A stretch of 64,000 nt of DNA from Pedobacter sp. R20-19 (GCF_000708265.2 NZ_JCKI01000006.1:62001-126000), one strand, 5' to 3'. Positions 8,056 to 17,417 are shown, numbered from the stretch's first letter. Numbers and translations: made by a program. Notes: generated by a model from the sequence alone, not told the origin.

Positions 8056-9297
8056 TTAGTCTAAGGGAGATGGATCAATCTGGCCTTTTAAAAAATAATT
8101 AGTGGGCATCACACCTTTCTCTTTTTTAAATGCATTATAAAACGTAGCCTGACTTTTAAAGCCAGATTCCTTTGCCAGGGCTTCAATGGTTTTTTTCTCA
8201 CGCTGAAGGGGGTACTCCTTTAAAAAATGCGCTATACGATAACTATTAATCCAGTCTCTAAAATTTTTCCCAATATGATTATTGATTACATGTGAGCAAT
8301 GATGAACTGGTATGTTAACCAAATTAGCTACATCTATAATCTGTAGATCTGGCTGAAGATAAAGTTGCTGTATCTCCATTACATTTTTAATCAATACTGC
8401 ATAAAGTGAGATTTGTTGAATGGGTAAATTCATTTTCTTCTGGGTAAGCACTGTAACCTCTGGTGGAATAATCTTGAGCGGTAATTGGTTATCAGTTGAT
8501 AGGGGCATCGGAACAGGATGCTTATTGGGTATATCTTTTTGATTCCAATCAGTGGAAACCAATAGGTAACCATAAAAAAAATGTGGATGATGAAGCGCAT
8601 ACAGGAGCATAACCAAAAGCGTAGCACAGTTTAAAATAATAAAAAATGAATTGTAAATGGGAATGTTCATACTCCTTAATACAATGGGAATTAGACCTGT
8701 TAACTGGAAAAACGTAGCTAAGCGAAGAAGAAACAAAATCCAGTTTTTGCCAGGATCATTTATATTAACCTGATCATTAATTTTAGACCGGATAACCATG
8801 TACCAGCTAAGGGTAAGGTAGCTTATAATAAGAAGTGGCCTTCCAGCATACTGAAAATAGGGTGGAAACAACCCATTTTTAGCTTGTAATGAAAGATATC
8901 CGTTTTCATTAAATTGACTGGCAATGGTATTCCAATCCAATGGTGTGATATATGGCCATGGTATAACGTGGATAATAGCAAGTGCTGACGGTAGGAAATG
9001 TAACAGTTCTATTCTGCCCAAAGTTCTCCTGTTGTGTATAAAACCAGTAATATACAGATAAAAGCATGCTGGTGCAGCAAAATAAAGCGGTAGAAAGATT
9101 TGAAAAAGCAGAGGCAACGTATCTTGATGACCTGACATCATCAGGAGTGAGGTTAAAACTTGCCCAAACCGTGCAAAAAATAAAGCTGCCAACAACATGT
9201 TTTGTCTTTTGTTTCCTTTCTTTGCGAAAAGCAAATGCATAGAAAATAAAAGAAGAAAAAAACACGTAGTGCCAACGAGGAAGTTTAACAGCTGCAT
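8056..9297 (-). CDS. Membrane-anchored AraC-family transcriptional regulator
   Basis: 413 residues. The N-terminal 240 residues contain about seven hydrophobic helices (such as FLVGTTCFFLLLFSMHLLFA, LRLATFFQLTGLIPIVLRS and FFIILNCATLLVMLLYAL). The C-terminal 100 residues are an AraC helix-turn-helix pair: IIDVANLVNIPVHHCSHVIN, then IEALAKESGFKSQATFYNAF. A linker of about 80 residues joins them. This layout is common in Bacteroidota and suggests membrane-linked signal sensing with DNA binding from the inner face. The start is the ATG at 9297. Targets are unknown. Confidence 0.88.
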   Translation of the reverse strand: MQLLNFLVGTTCFFLLLFSMHLLFAKKGNKRQNMLLAALFFARFGQVLTSLLMMSGHQDTLPLLFQIFLPLYFAAPACFYLYITGFIHNRRTLGRIELLHFLPSALAIIHVIPWPYITPLDWNTIASQFNENGYLSLQAKNGLFPPYFQYAGRPLLIISYLTLSWYMVIRSKINDQVNINDPGKNWILFLLRLATFFQLTGLIPIVLRSMNIPIYNSFFIILNCATLLVMLLYALHHPHFFYGYLLVSTDWNQKDIPNKHPVPMPLSTDNQLPLKIIPPEVTVLTQKKMNLPIQQISLYAVLIKNVMEIQQLYLQPDLQIIDVANLVNIPVHHCSHVINNHIGKNFRDWINSYRIAHFLKEYPLQREKKTIEALAKESGFKSQATFYNAFKKEKGVMPTNYFLKGQIDPSPLD

Positions 9298-9406
9298 ATT
9301 TTTAATCTAAGTTAAGGGTTTGTAGTTAACTTGTATGATATACTTCAATTATTTTAGCTAAACACCTCTTAGCTAAAATTTCATTCATTGAGCTTATTTT
9401 TTAAAC

Positions 9407-9437
9407 AAAAAAAGTCACTATTATGCGACTTTTTTTT
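9407..9437 (-). terminator. Terminator of the polysaccharide cluster
   Basis: A 10-bp stem AAAAAAAGTC / GACTTTTTTT with a 10-base loop. A and T runs on both sides make it functional in either direction. It lies 18 bases beyond the last gene of the minus-strand glycan cluster. Confidence 0.75.
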
Positions 9438-9454
9438 AAGTGTGTTAAACGATT

Positions 9455-10006
9455 TTAGTGAAGTATCCTTGCCCTGATTTTTACTGCGGGATTTCCCTGG
9501 TAAATGCTGTATGCCTCAAGATCACCTATGGCTACACTACCCATGCTAAGTACCGCGTGGGTATTAAATGTTATTCCCGGACATACTGCGGCCCTTGCAC
9601 CGATCCATGCGCCATCCTTTAAAATGATAGGTGAGGTTATTAAATCAAAGCTTGTTTTTTTATAGTTATGGTTGCCCGTCATTAGCATGGCTTGCTGAGA
9701 TATACAACAATGCTGACCAATTTTTACCCAATCCAGGTTTTCAATATAACAATCTGCCAGCCAGGAATAATCGCCAACTTCCAGTTTCCAGGGATATTTA
9801 ATATGTATGCCTGGCTTAATACGAACATCCTTACCAATTTTAGCACCGAATGCCTGGAGTAAAAAAACGAGCACACTGCTGATGGGGATGATCTTGCTTT
9901 TAAAGAAAAAAACATCAGTAAAATACCAAAGCAATTGCTTCAAACCTGAAGCCCCGATTTGAAAATTACCGGTGTTGAAATTTTTATGTAACTCTGTTTT
10001 TAACAA
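9455..10006 (-). CDS. wcaF: WcaF-like hexapeptide-repeat acetyltransferase
   Basis: A 183-residue left-handed beta-helix acetyltransferase. The N-terminus (GASGLKQLLWYFTDVFFFKS) matches the WcaF group that O-acetylates exopolysaccharide sugars from acetyl-CoA. Hexapeptide repeats run from about 58 to 165 (KIGKDVRIKPGIHIKYPWKLEVGDY, ... GAWIGARAAVCPGI) and a catalytic His sits in TGNHNY. The frame begins with TTG at 10006, and there is no in-frame ATG before the middle of the fold, so the TTG must be used. It is the last gene of the glycan cluster, 131 bases after the exosortase and just ahead of the terminator. Confidence 0.88.
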   Translation of the reverse strand: MLKTELHKNFNTGNFQIGASGLKQLLWYFTDVFFFKSKIIPISSVLVFLLQAFGAKIGKDVRIKPGIHIKYPWKLEVGDYSWLADCYIENLDWVKIGQHCCISQQAMLMTGNHNYKKTSFDLITSPIILKDGAWIGARAAVCPGITFNTHAVLSMGSVAIGDLEAYSIYQGNPAVKIRARILH

Positions 10007-10017
10007 AACTTTTTATT

Positions 10018-10152
10018 TAAATTTTTTAAAGGTTAAAGCCTAAAGCGAAAAGATTAAAGCAAAAAGCCTAAAGTGAAAAGACAAAAGCTAAATGTAAACA
10101 ACTAATTATTAGTATCATACCTAACCCATCTAAACTACTAACCCTCTAACTC
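10018..10152. repeat. Low-complexity tracts before the exosortase 3' end
   Basis: The first part (to about 10092) is a degenerate purine-rich direct repeat of the type AAAGCCTAAAGCGAAAAG, repeated four to five times. The second (about 10119-10152) is a CTAACC-type pyrimidine/A tract resembling the one at 31301-31380. It is non-coding. Confidence 0.6.
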
Positions 10153-10725
10153 CTTCTTCGTATTCTTCCTGATCCAGATATAAAGCATGATAAATATAAT
10201 GATATAGACAATCACATTGAAGATTTCATGATGGTATTCAAAATAGTTACGCTGGCTCTGGAAGTAACCAAATAGTAATCCCAAGCCCGCTATTCTCAGG
10301 ATGTTTAAAACATAAATGGTAATTAGCCCAATAAATAGCATCTTAAAGGTTGATTTCCATGGTGCAGGGAAAGCGAGTACAAAAGCTGTTAAAAAACTCA
10401 TCACACCTAAACCCAGGCAAGAGTAATTAATTCTTAAGTAGGGCCCGTTAATGACTAAAACGTCCATTTCATTGTGAATGGCGTAGAAACCAAATAATTT
10501 GATGATCCATACAGCAGGTTTAATCAGTGCTGTTTTTAAACCTTGAATATAATCAAAGTGTTCGGCTATGTAGGGATTGTAAAATCGCCCGGTAGGGGTC
10601 ATTACACTAAACATGAACAAGTTTCCCTGACTAAACAGAATATACAGGATAAATAATATCACAATGAACTTGATGGCTTTCCTGTCTGCTTGTTTTTTGG
10701 CTTCTTTAGCGGTAGTGTCGTTCAT
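10138..10725 (-). CDS. xrtY: Exosortase family protein, probably exosortase Y
   Basis: A 195-residue integral membrane protein with about six to seven helices. It shows the exosortase/archaeosortase catalytic triad: Cys103 in INYSCLGLGVMSFL, Arg144 in VLNILRIAGLGLL, and His165/166 in YHHEIFNVIVY. These transpeptidase-like enzymes cut C-terminal sorting signals of surface proteins. I chose the ATG at 10725, which lies one base after the stop of the upstream glycosyltransferase. A longer TTG/ATG frame to 10779 would overlap that gene by 53 bases. The neighbours (XYAG1-like glycosyltransferase, Wzy-like protein) point to the XrtY type. The letter assignment is from memory and less sure than the family. 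Confidence 0.82.
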   Translation of the reverse strand: MNDTTAKEAKKQADRKAIKFIVILFILYILFSQGNLFMFSVMTPTGRFYNPYIAEHFDYIQGLKTALIKPAVWIIKLFGFYAIHNEMDVLVINGPYLRINYSCLGLGVMSFLTAFVLAFPAPWKSTFKMLFIGLITIYVLNILRIAGLGLLFGYFQSQRNYFEYHHEIFNVIVYIIIFIMLYIWIRKNTKKELEG

Positions 10726-10726
10726 G

Positions 10727-11581
10727 TTACTGAATGATTTGTTTGTTTGTTTTACGAAGTTCATAAATTTTGGCATCAATCAAGAATCGAAACCAAAAGC
10801 ACTGTAAAAAATGGAAGATCAATCCTCGTTTTCCATCCAAAAAACCAAAACGGAAGAAATAACGAACCAGAAAGTAAAGAACAGGTCTTACAAAAAGTGG
10901 GAGCTTTTCATACAGGTTTTTAAAATACCTTCTTCTTTGCATTGCATCCCCTTTTAATTTTCCTATAATGGTTTCAGTAGAAGAATTTGCGCTGTTGAAT
11001 TGCTGGATAGATTCCAGTGTTGACCATTTGTCATGTCTTAATGTAAAAGTGCTCAGAGATTCGGTAATTAAGTCAATTACGTCACCTTTAAGTTTAATCG
11101 TGTTGCCTTCTACCAAATAATGCTGATCATATAGTTTTTGTTCACATTGTCCTTTTCCTAACCTGAATGCCATGGCATGATAAGTAGGGTAGTGGCCGCC
11201 GTATTTAATCCATTTGCCCATGAACATGGTTTTTCTACTGGCTAAAAATCCATTTATATTTTCTAATTTTCCATTACTCAGATGATGGTGAACTTCAGCT
11301 TTAAATTCGTCTGTTAACCGCTGATCTGCATCCAGGTTCAAAACCCATTCTGTTTGTATAGGGAGGTTTTTTAATGACCAGTTGCGCTGCAGACTATAAT
11401 TTTCGAAAGGGTGCTGAAAAATTTGTACAGGATATCTGGTTAGGATTTGCAACGTTTGATCTGTTGAACCAGAATCTACGATGAAGATTTGTGCTGCAAA
11501 GTCTTTTACACTTTCTAAGCAGTCAACAATATTGTTTTCTTCGTTAAAGGTTAGAATAATGACCGTGATTGGACTTTTCAA
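10727..11581 (-). CDS. Glycosyltransferase family 2, WaaE-like
   Basis: A 284-residue GT-A enzyme. ITVIILTFNEENNI opens the nucleotide-binding fold, VDSGSTDQT follows, and LNLDADQRL carries the metal-binding DAD motif. The layout resembles WaaE/KdtX-type transferases that add sugars to LPS cores or exopolysaccharide units. It acts on the cytoplasmic side. It begins with TTG at 11581, whose last bases overlap the TGA stop of the preceding gene (TTGA), giving translational coupling. No ATG is available before the first conserved strand. The exosortase follows after one base. Confidence 0.88.
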   Translation of the reverse strand: MKSPITVIILTFNEENNIVDCLESVKDFAAQIFIVDSGSTDQTLQILTRYPVQIFQHPFENYSLQRNWSLKNLPIQTEWVLNLDADQRLTDEFKAEVHHHLSNGKLENINGFLASRKTMFMGKWIKYGGHYPTYHAMAFRLGKGQCEQKLYDQHYLVEGNTIKLKGDVIDLITESLSTFTLRHDKWSTLESIQQFNSANSSTETIIGKLKGDAMQRRRYFKNLYEKLPLFVRPVLYFLVRYFFRFGFLDGKRGLIFHFLQCFWFRFLIDAKIYELRKTNKQIIQ

Positions 11582-12768
11582 TTTGCCGTGTCTTTATAAA
11601 GGTATAAATATTGTTGAACCAGAACAGCGTCTTTAAAATCATTGGCGATCATAATAGGTGCTTGTTTGCGAATCAGATTTAATTTTTCAGCATCTAAAAT
11701 AGCCTCAGATATGGTTTTAAGTATATCGTTGGGATTTAAGGTAGTAATCCATCCCAATTGTTTTGTTTTAACATATGAAGATAAGCCAACCTGATCTGAT
11801 ATTAAAACCGAAGTACCAACACTCAGGCTTTCGATTATTACATTCGCAAAATTCTCATTATAGGATGTCAATACTAGTAAATCGTGTTGCGCTAACAATT
11901 TAAATTTTTCATTATTGGAAACTTGGCCAACCCATTGAATTTGGTCATCGATTTTTAAGATAATTGCTTGCTTTTTTAAACTTGCGATGTATTCGTCTAA
12001 TCCTGTACCGGCAATGGTTAACGTAAATGGCATTTGAATCTTAGCCAAAGCATTGAAAAGTAGAGGCAGGCCCTTTTTTTCTTCAATCCGTGATAGAAAG
12101 ATAATTTTAAACTTGTCAATCAACCCCAAATTTTCCTTATTCATATTTGATTCATCCGAATTGGATAGATCACTTGGAATATTTACCAGATTGTGAATAA
12201 TCGTTATCGTTTTAGGTTGAATAATGGATTGGATATTTTCTTTTTCCTGTGTACTGGTGGCGTGGATATGGCAATATTCTAAAAGGTGTTTTCCAATCAG
12301 GCGATGAAAAAGACTTTTGATACTGGCATGTCGGTTATTTTGACTGTAATTGGTGAGCATTCCTCTAGGTGAAAGCACTACAGGAATATTGTACCACTTA
12401 GCAATAAGGCAACTTAATACTGAAACCAGATTCCACCAGGCGTGAATATGAATAATGATTTGTTCGTTTTTTTGCTGAGCCTGTTTAAGTGCTTTTTGTA
12501 GGCCTAACAATAAGTCGGGAGAAAAATGACTGTGGTCTTTTGTCCATCTTTCAAAATAGGTTACCCTAACTCCATCAATCATTAGCGGTTTCTTTGTTTC
12601 TACAGGAAGTTCATTTTTACCATTAGCGGTTGTGGTGAAAACTTCCAGATCGATATGCTGTTGATGTGTATCCGAAATGGTGGCTTCACAGAGTTTTCCT
12701 ACACTTTGGATCGGTCCTCCATAAATATAGGCGGGTTTGTAGGAAGCTGTGATGTGAATAATTTTCAA
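11578..12768 (-). CDS. Glycosyltransferase family 4, XrtY-associated XYAG1-like
   Basis: A 396-residue GT-B enzyme. The N-terminal Rossmann domain begins KIIHITASYKPAYIYGGP, and the GT4 core has KIIFLSRIEEKKGLPLLFNA and an E-x7-E-like region at NENFANVIIESLSVGTSVL. The opening motif and the position beside the Wzy-like gene and exosortase fit the group that NCBI names XrtY-associated glycosyltransferase XYAG1. That name is recalled, not searched. It starts with TTG at 12768, four bases after the Wzy-like stop. The next in-frame Met is deep in the fold. Confidence 0.85.
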   Translation of the reverse strand: MKIIHITASYKPAYIYGGPIQSVGKLCEATISDTHQQHIDLEVFTTTANGKNELPVETKKPLMIDGVRVTYFERWTKDHSHFSPDLLLGLQKALKQAQQKNEQIIIHIHAWWNLVSVLSCLIAKWYNIPVVLSPRGMLTNYSQNNRHASIKSLFHRLIGKHLLEYCHIHATSTQEKENIQSIIQPKTITIIHNLVNIPSDLSNSDESNMNKENLGLIDKFKIIFLSRIEEKKGLPLLFNALAKIQMPFTLTIAGTGLDEYIASLKKQAIILKIDDQIQWVGQVSNNEKFKLLAQHDLLVLTSYNENFANVIIESLSVGTSVLISDQVGLSSYVKTKQLGWITTLNPNDILKTISEAILDAEKLNLIRKQAPIMIANDFKDAVLVQQYLYLYKDTAN

Positions 12769-12772
12769 CAGG

Positions 12773-14179
12773 CTAATTGGTTTTATAAAGGATTGCTTTA
12801 GCTTTGAAAACCATTTGAAAAATCATCATGGTGATTAAACTCCAGAAAACAGCATTAGCGAGAAACTCAAAACTGTTTCCCCGCCACAGAATTTGAAATA
12901 GCCCCGCAAACATCACCGCCGTTCCCATAAAATAGCCACCAAACATTCGTTCTGCAAGTGCAGAAATATGCTGGGCTACATATCCATATAAAAACAGGCC
13001 AATCCAGATGCCAATACCTCCGTAAGAAAGATAACAATCTACAATGAAAGCTGGCTTGGCAGAAACAATACTTTCTCTGTCTACTACCCGTGCAGCATAC
13101 ACCCTATCCATTACCAACTGTTCCACATCAGGTTTTCCAGGCCAGAATGCTCTTGGAATAATGGTTTGTAGTGCGTTTTTGATCAGGTTTGTTTTGTAAT
13201 AGGGGATATAATAAGGGGTAGACTGTGTATATTTAATAAACATATTGATCTCAGACAACCTACCAGTTAAAAAGACCCAGTTATCTTCCTGCAAATCATC
13301 CGTTAGGTTATCATTATTTAAGATTCTATCAATACTTTTATTTCTGGCCACGGTGGCATCAGCCCCTTCAGATGAGAGTTCCCTAAAGTTTCCTATAAAG
13401 GTAGGCAATACAAAAAATAATAAGATCAAGACTGGAATCAGCACAGGCAGTACCTTTTTGCCATAAACAGGTAGGAGAAAAACGCCCAGGAGCAATACGC
13501 AAACAATTATAGGTTCTTTAAAACCAGAACTTAGGGCCGACATCATGTTTAATATAAATAGTCCGGTTGATGCGAGAAGGTTAACTCTTTTATTTTCCCG
13601 AATCGCAAAGGCAAGTGCAATACTACCGGCTACAAAACTTAATCCATTTAATTGAATACTAAATTGGTTTAAGCCGCCCATTTTAGAGAATAAATAGCCT
13701 AAGGGTAAGCATATTACGGAGATACCCAATAACAAATTACTCATAGATGGTGCGTAAATACGGTATTTCTTTTCTTGTGGGTAATTCATTCCTGCAAGAA
13801 TACCATGAATCAGTGCGGCATGCCCCAGTACATAATAACGCTGGCAGAGGGCAACCGATTTATAAACATCATCCGATAAAAAATCATTATTCCCAACATA
13901 GCTGAAATATTCATAGCCGAGTGCATTAACATAATAAAATATGGAGGTACATGCCATATAACCAGCAAATATTACATGCAAAAAAAATACTGGTCTTAAT
14001 AGTTGTTCAAATAGGGGTAAGTCATTTGGAAGTTTTTTAATAATTCCCTTAAAACACACCCAAAAGATAAAGAATGATCCAAACCATGCAATGAGATAGG
14101 AGCTATGTGGTGATGAACGCAGGGCTACACTAAGCAGGTAGGGTATATATAACAGAATGTAGTAGATGTGCTTAGTCAT
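12773..14179 (-). CDS. Wzy-like O-antigen/exopolysaccharide polymerase, exosortase-associated
   Basis: A 468-residue protein with roughly eleven to twelve hydrophobic helices and a large extracytoplasmic loop near residues 270-350 (LSSEGADATVARNKSIDR ... IIPRAFWPGKPDVEQLVMDR). The RAFWPGKP loop motif is typical of Wzy/O-antigen polymerase-like proteins. It should join repeat units on the periplasmic side of the inner membrane. Its place next to the exosortase fits the exosortase Y-associated Wzy-like group. It starts at ATG 14179, overlapping the preceding glycosyltransferase by eight bases. Confidence 0.82.
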   Translation of the reverse strand: MTKHIYYILLYIPYLLSVALRSSPHSSYLIAWFGSFFIFWVCFKGIIKKLPNDLPLFEQLLRPVFFLHVIFAGYMACTSIFYYVNALGYEYFSYVGNNDFLSDDVYKSVALCQRYYVLGHAALIHGILAGMNYPQEKKYRIYAPSMSNLLLGISVICLPLGYLFSKMGGLNQFSIQLNGLSFVAGSIALAFAIRENKRVNLLASTGLFILNMMSALSSGFKEPIIVCVLLLGVFLLPVYGKKVLPVLIPVLILLFFVLPTFIGNFRELSSEGADATVARNKSIDRILNNDNLTDDLQEDNWVFLTGRLSEINMFIKYTQSTPYYIPYYKTNLIKNALQTIIPRAFWPGKPDVEQLVMDRVYAARVVDRESIVSAKPAFIVDCYLSYGGIGIWIGLFLYGYVAQHISALAERMFGGYFMGTAVMFAGLFQILWRGNSFEFLANAVFWSLITMMIFQMVFKAKAILYKTN

Positions 14180-15338
14180 TTAATGTTTTAATCAATACGT
14201 TAACCTGTTGTTCAAATGTCCAGTTCTCAATAATTTCTTTACTTACCAGTCCCATAGCAAGTAAACTTTCCCGATGTTTACATAAAAACTGGAGTTTATT
14301 TTTTAGGTCAGTTAAATCTCCGGAAGTGAATGTATCTCCATTTTTATTTTTTAAGATAAGGTCTGTTGCACTGCCTACTTTATCTGAAGCCAAAATGGCT
14401 TTCCCGGCAGCCATGGCTTCATTAATGGCTAAACCCCAGGTTTCTCCTGGTCCTTGCGAAGGTAAACAGAATAAATCGCAAGCCTGGTAAACTGCGGGCA
14501 TTTGGCTTTGATTCTGAAAATCCATGAAATGAACCTTCTGCAATTTATCTTTTTTATGATGCAACTGCGCACTTGCTTTTAATTGCACTTCCAGTTCTCC
14601 ATTTCCAACAAATAATAGGTGCGTGTTTGCTAATGTAATTTCAGCAAATGCTTTCAGTAGGAGCAACGGATTTTTTTTAGATTCCAATTTGCCCGCAAAG
14701 AGAATTAATACTTCATCATTTTTTATGTTGAGATGTTCTCTGATGTTTTCTGAGGCTTGTTTTGGTGCAGTTGAAAATCTTTCATTATCTACGGCATGGG
14801 GTGCAAAAACAAGTTTTGTTTCATTCAAACCGAAGGCTTTATAATAAGCCTTGTTGGCACTGGCCACATAAAATGCCAAATCAATGTGCTGATATACCCA
14901 AATTAAGAATAATTTCCTTAGTATTTTGCGTACCCTGCTGGTTTCATCTAAAAGGTTGGAATCTCCTCTGAACCAGATTGGGATTTTACCTTTAAAATAC
15001 CGCATTGCAGCCAAATGGCTTTGATAAGCCCAGCCGTAAATTAAAATCGCATCAGGCTGAAAGGCTTTAATGTTTTCAATCAATTTTGGGTTAACGATGC
15101 CTTTATAATGGTGTGATCCTGGATCTTTTGCGGTATTTTCCTGAAATTCGAAAGGATAGCCTTCCAATAATGGAATATCCCATTGAATATGCTTGTTAAA
15201 ATCTGGATCGTATTTTGATGCTGCGCCTTTCTCTCCCCATGTATAAAATACTCTTAATCGGCATGCTTTTGCCAGTTGCTGATAAACGGGTACGTAATAT
15301 TGGATAGGGTGGGTGACGATGATGGCTAGCGACTTCAA
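14172..15338 (-). CDS. Glycosyltransferase family 4
   Basis: A 388-residue GT-B enzyme. It opens with LAIIVTHPIQYYVPVYQQL, seen in GT4 proteins of exopolysaccharide loci. The donor-binding half has VLILFAGKLESKKNPLLLLKAF and PGETWGLAINEAMAAGKAIL (E-x7-E type). It transfers a nucleotide-sugar-derived residue to the growing lipid-linked unit. Start is TTG at 15338, since no in-frame ATG lies near the N-terminal strand. It overlaps the Wzy-like gene by eight bases and begins six bases after the previous stop, so the set is tightly co-translated. Confidence 0.88.
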   Translation of the reverse strand: MKSLAIIVTHPIQYYVPVYQQLAKACRLRVFYTWGEKGAASKYDPDFNKHIQWDIPLLEGYPFEFQENTAKDPGSHHYKGIVNPKLIENIKAFQPDAILIYGWAYQSHLAAMRYFKGKIPIWFRGDSNLLDETSRVRKILRKLFLIWVYQHIDLAFYVASANKAYYKAFGLNETKLVFAPHAVDNERFSTAPKQASENIREHLNIKNDEVLILFAGKLESKKNPLLLLKAFAEITLANTHLLFVGNGELEVQLKASAQLHHKKDKLQKVHFMDFQNQSQMPAVYQACDLFCLPSQGPGETWGLAINEAMAAGKAILASDKVGSATDLILKNKNGDTFTSGDLTDLKNKLQFLCKHRESLLAMGLVSKEIIENWTFEQQVNVLIKTLND

Positions 15339-15344
15339 TTAATA

Positions 15345-16637
15345 TTATGTTTTTTGATTAGCAATCACCCTATTAAACAAATCACACTGCTTTGTGGTCA
15401 GATTTTTAGCTGTATACAGTTCAAATGCAGACCAATCAGTGGCTGAATTTTTCTTTCCTGAAAGAATCAAATATAATTCATGGCTAATTTTATCAATTGT
15501 TAAATCTTCATCGCTTAACGAAAACACCACTCCAGCTTCACATTCTTTAATGATATTGGCAGCACTGCTTTCTGGATGGAAAAATGCCAATAAAGGTTTT
15601 TCTGCTAAAATATAAGGATATAATTTTGATGCGGTATATTGTTGATCATTCGACCCAATCACAACCAAACCATCTGCATTTAAAAGAGTGAAAATACCTT
15701 GAAAATAGGGGATGCGGTCTGTTTGTTCTTCCACATATGCCGAAATACCCATGGCATCGGCTATGGGCATGATCGTTTGAATGCCGGTACCGAAAGGAGC
15801 ATAACTTGTGCCAATAAAATGAAACCTAAGCTTGCTGAAATGCTCGTATTGATCTGCCAAACCTTTTTTAAAGCCTTTGAATAATAAAGTTAAGGCTTCT
15901 TTCATATCGTTACCACCTCTGCCTACATAAACCAAATGCGTTAGACCATCTGTTTTACGAAATGGCAACTCAAACTTATACTGTTTTTTTTGAACCAGCT
16001 CGAAGTCTTTTTGGCAAGCACCAAAGGTAATCACTTGTTGGGGCAATGATTTTAATCGTGGATAACGTTTATTCAATGTATCCAGATAAGCCTGTGAAAC
16101 ACTAATTAAACCATCAACATGGTTCATTGCGATAGGTTCCAGATTTTTGTCTAAACGAGATGAAAACCAATATTTTGCAGGCCTTTCTGCTTTTGGCTTA
16201 TCTTCATAATACATAGAATACCAAGGGTCTTGCATATCCACAACGTATGGAATACTAAATTTTTTCTTCCAATAGGCACCGAGAATTAATACAGGGAATT
16301 GTGTAGTGCTAAAATAGATGAGGTCGAATTTTTCTGCCTTAAGGATTTGATTAACTTTTTTCTTGTATAACCATAGCGAGCGCAATGCAATGCTTCCTAA
16401 GCCAAATTTGCTCGTCAACTTTTTTGATAATGCCTTTACCTGATGGATTTTTACATTTGAGGGTATATTCGCACTTAAAAGCACATCAGTTTGAAGATCC
16501 GTATATTTCTGGGCTACCATCACCACAGTGGGTTCCCACCCAAATTCAGCAAAATAAGGCACGCTCATCCTAATTCTTTGCATATCTGCTGCATTAACTG
16601 GAGCAAAATAAGGGGAGATAATAAGGAGTTTTTTCAA
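15345..16637 (-). CDS. Glycosyltransferase (GT4-like)
   Basis: A 430-residue GT-B protein. The N-terminal half has LLIISPYFAPVNAADMQRIR and PYVVDMQDPWY. The C-terminal half carries THLVYVGRGGNDMKEALTLL and SKLYPYILAEKPLLAFFHPES. The donor motif is weaker than in canonical GT4 enzymes, so sugar and acceptor cannot be named. It starts with TTG at 16637, right after the TAA of the upstream gene with no base between, and ends six bases before the next gene. Confidence 0.82.
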   Translation of the reverse strand: MKKLLIISPYFAPVNAADMQRIRMSVPYFAEFGWEPTVVMVAQKYTDLQTDVLLSANIPSNVKIHQVKALSKKLTSKFGLGSIALRSLWLYKKKVNQILKAEKFDLIYFSTTQFPVLILGAYWKKKFSIPYVVDMQDPWYSMYYEDKPKAERPAKYWFSSRLDKNLEPIAMNHVDGLISVSQAYLDTLNKRYPRLKSLPQQVITFGACQKDFELVQKKQYKFELPFRKTDGLTHLVYVGRGGNDMKEALTLLFKGFKKGLADQYEHFSKLRFHFIGTSYAPFGTGIQTIMPIADAMGISAYVEEQTDRIPYFQGIFTLLNADGLVVIGSNDQQYTASKLYPYILAEKPLLAFFHPESSAANIIKECEAGVVFSLSDEDLTIDKISHELYLILSGKKNSATDWSAFELYTAKNLTTKQCDLFNRVIANQKT

Positions 16638-17363
16638 TTATTTAAAGATTCTTGAAAAGAATTTAGGGTACGTCCCTCTAATTAAATGGAGGCCATAAGC
16701 ATTGGAAATTTTAGTCTTGTTTTTATTTGAAAAAGGAGACAATAAGCTTGCATAATAACTTAATCTATAGGTTTTGCTACTCATCCATTTATACCAACCT
16801 TGATCATTAATAAAATAGTCTAATATTGGTTGATAATTCCATTTGTAACTTAATTCATATATTCTTTCCTCTCTGAAAACAATATCATTGAGTATTCCTT
16901 GATCGTGAGGTCCCCATATCCCTTTTCCGCTGCCATCTTCGCATCTGTAAGGATATTCACCTTTTTCATATGCTTTATCCAATAAATGAAGACCACTCTT
17001 GTCTACAACAATAAAACCAGTGTTTGCTGTCCATAAAACATGATTGGCCTCGGTGTGCCTTTGCTCAGCATCTTTACATAAACCAATAAAGCCGTCAGGA
17101 ACTTGTTCCATTTCAGGTGCATTTGTACTCATCAGAAGATCATCATCAATAATGATATATTTATCGAAGTTTGGAAGTATTTTGTGAACTTGTAATTTAT
17201 TGAAATGTGGAGCTCGATCTAATGGGTTATAACCTGTTTTTAATAAAATACTGCTATAATTGAATTTAGTAGCCCATTCAGCAAGCCTTGGGAATGTGAA
17301 GTTAGTTAGGCTAGTTCTATCGCCTATAGATACCATTACAACTATCGTATTGGAGACTTTCAT
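16638..17363 (-). CDS. GT-A glycosyltransferase-like protein
   Basis: A 241-residue protein. It opens with NTIVVMVSIGDRTSLTNFTF, and the metal-binding motif appears in KYIIIDDDLLMSTNAP. Later GIWGPHDQGILNDIVF is a typical acceptor-side motif of GMA12/GT8-like transferases. No signal peptide is seen. The family is probable, but the CAZy number is uncertain. It follows the upstream GT4 by 54 bases and abuts the next gene. Confidence 0.7.
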   Translation of the reverse strand: MKVSNTIVVMVSIGDRTSLTNFTFPRLAEWATKFNYSSILLKTGYNPLDRAPHFNKLQVHKILPNFDKYIIIDDDLLMSTNAPEMEQVPDGFIGLCKDAEQRHTEANHVLWTANTGFIVVDKSGLHLLDKAYEKGEYPYRCEDGSGKGIWGPHDQGILNDIVFREERIYELSYKWNYQPILDYFINDQGWYKWMSSKTYRLSYYASLLSPFSNKNKTKISNAYGLHLIRGTYPKFFSRIFK

Positions 17364-17417
17364 TTATCTTTAGTTTTATCAGATATTAAAATTTATGTGA
17401 AGAAGATATCGTTCTTT

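Noticed and set aside
10138..10779. Longer exosortase start at 10779 (TTG/ATG)
   Set aside because: It would overlap the upstream glycosyltransferase by 53 bases, while an ATG one base after its stop gives the usual coupled start.
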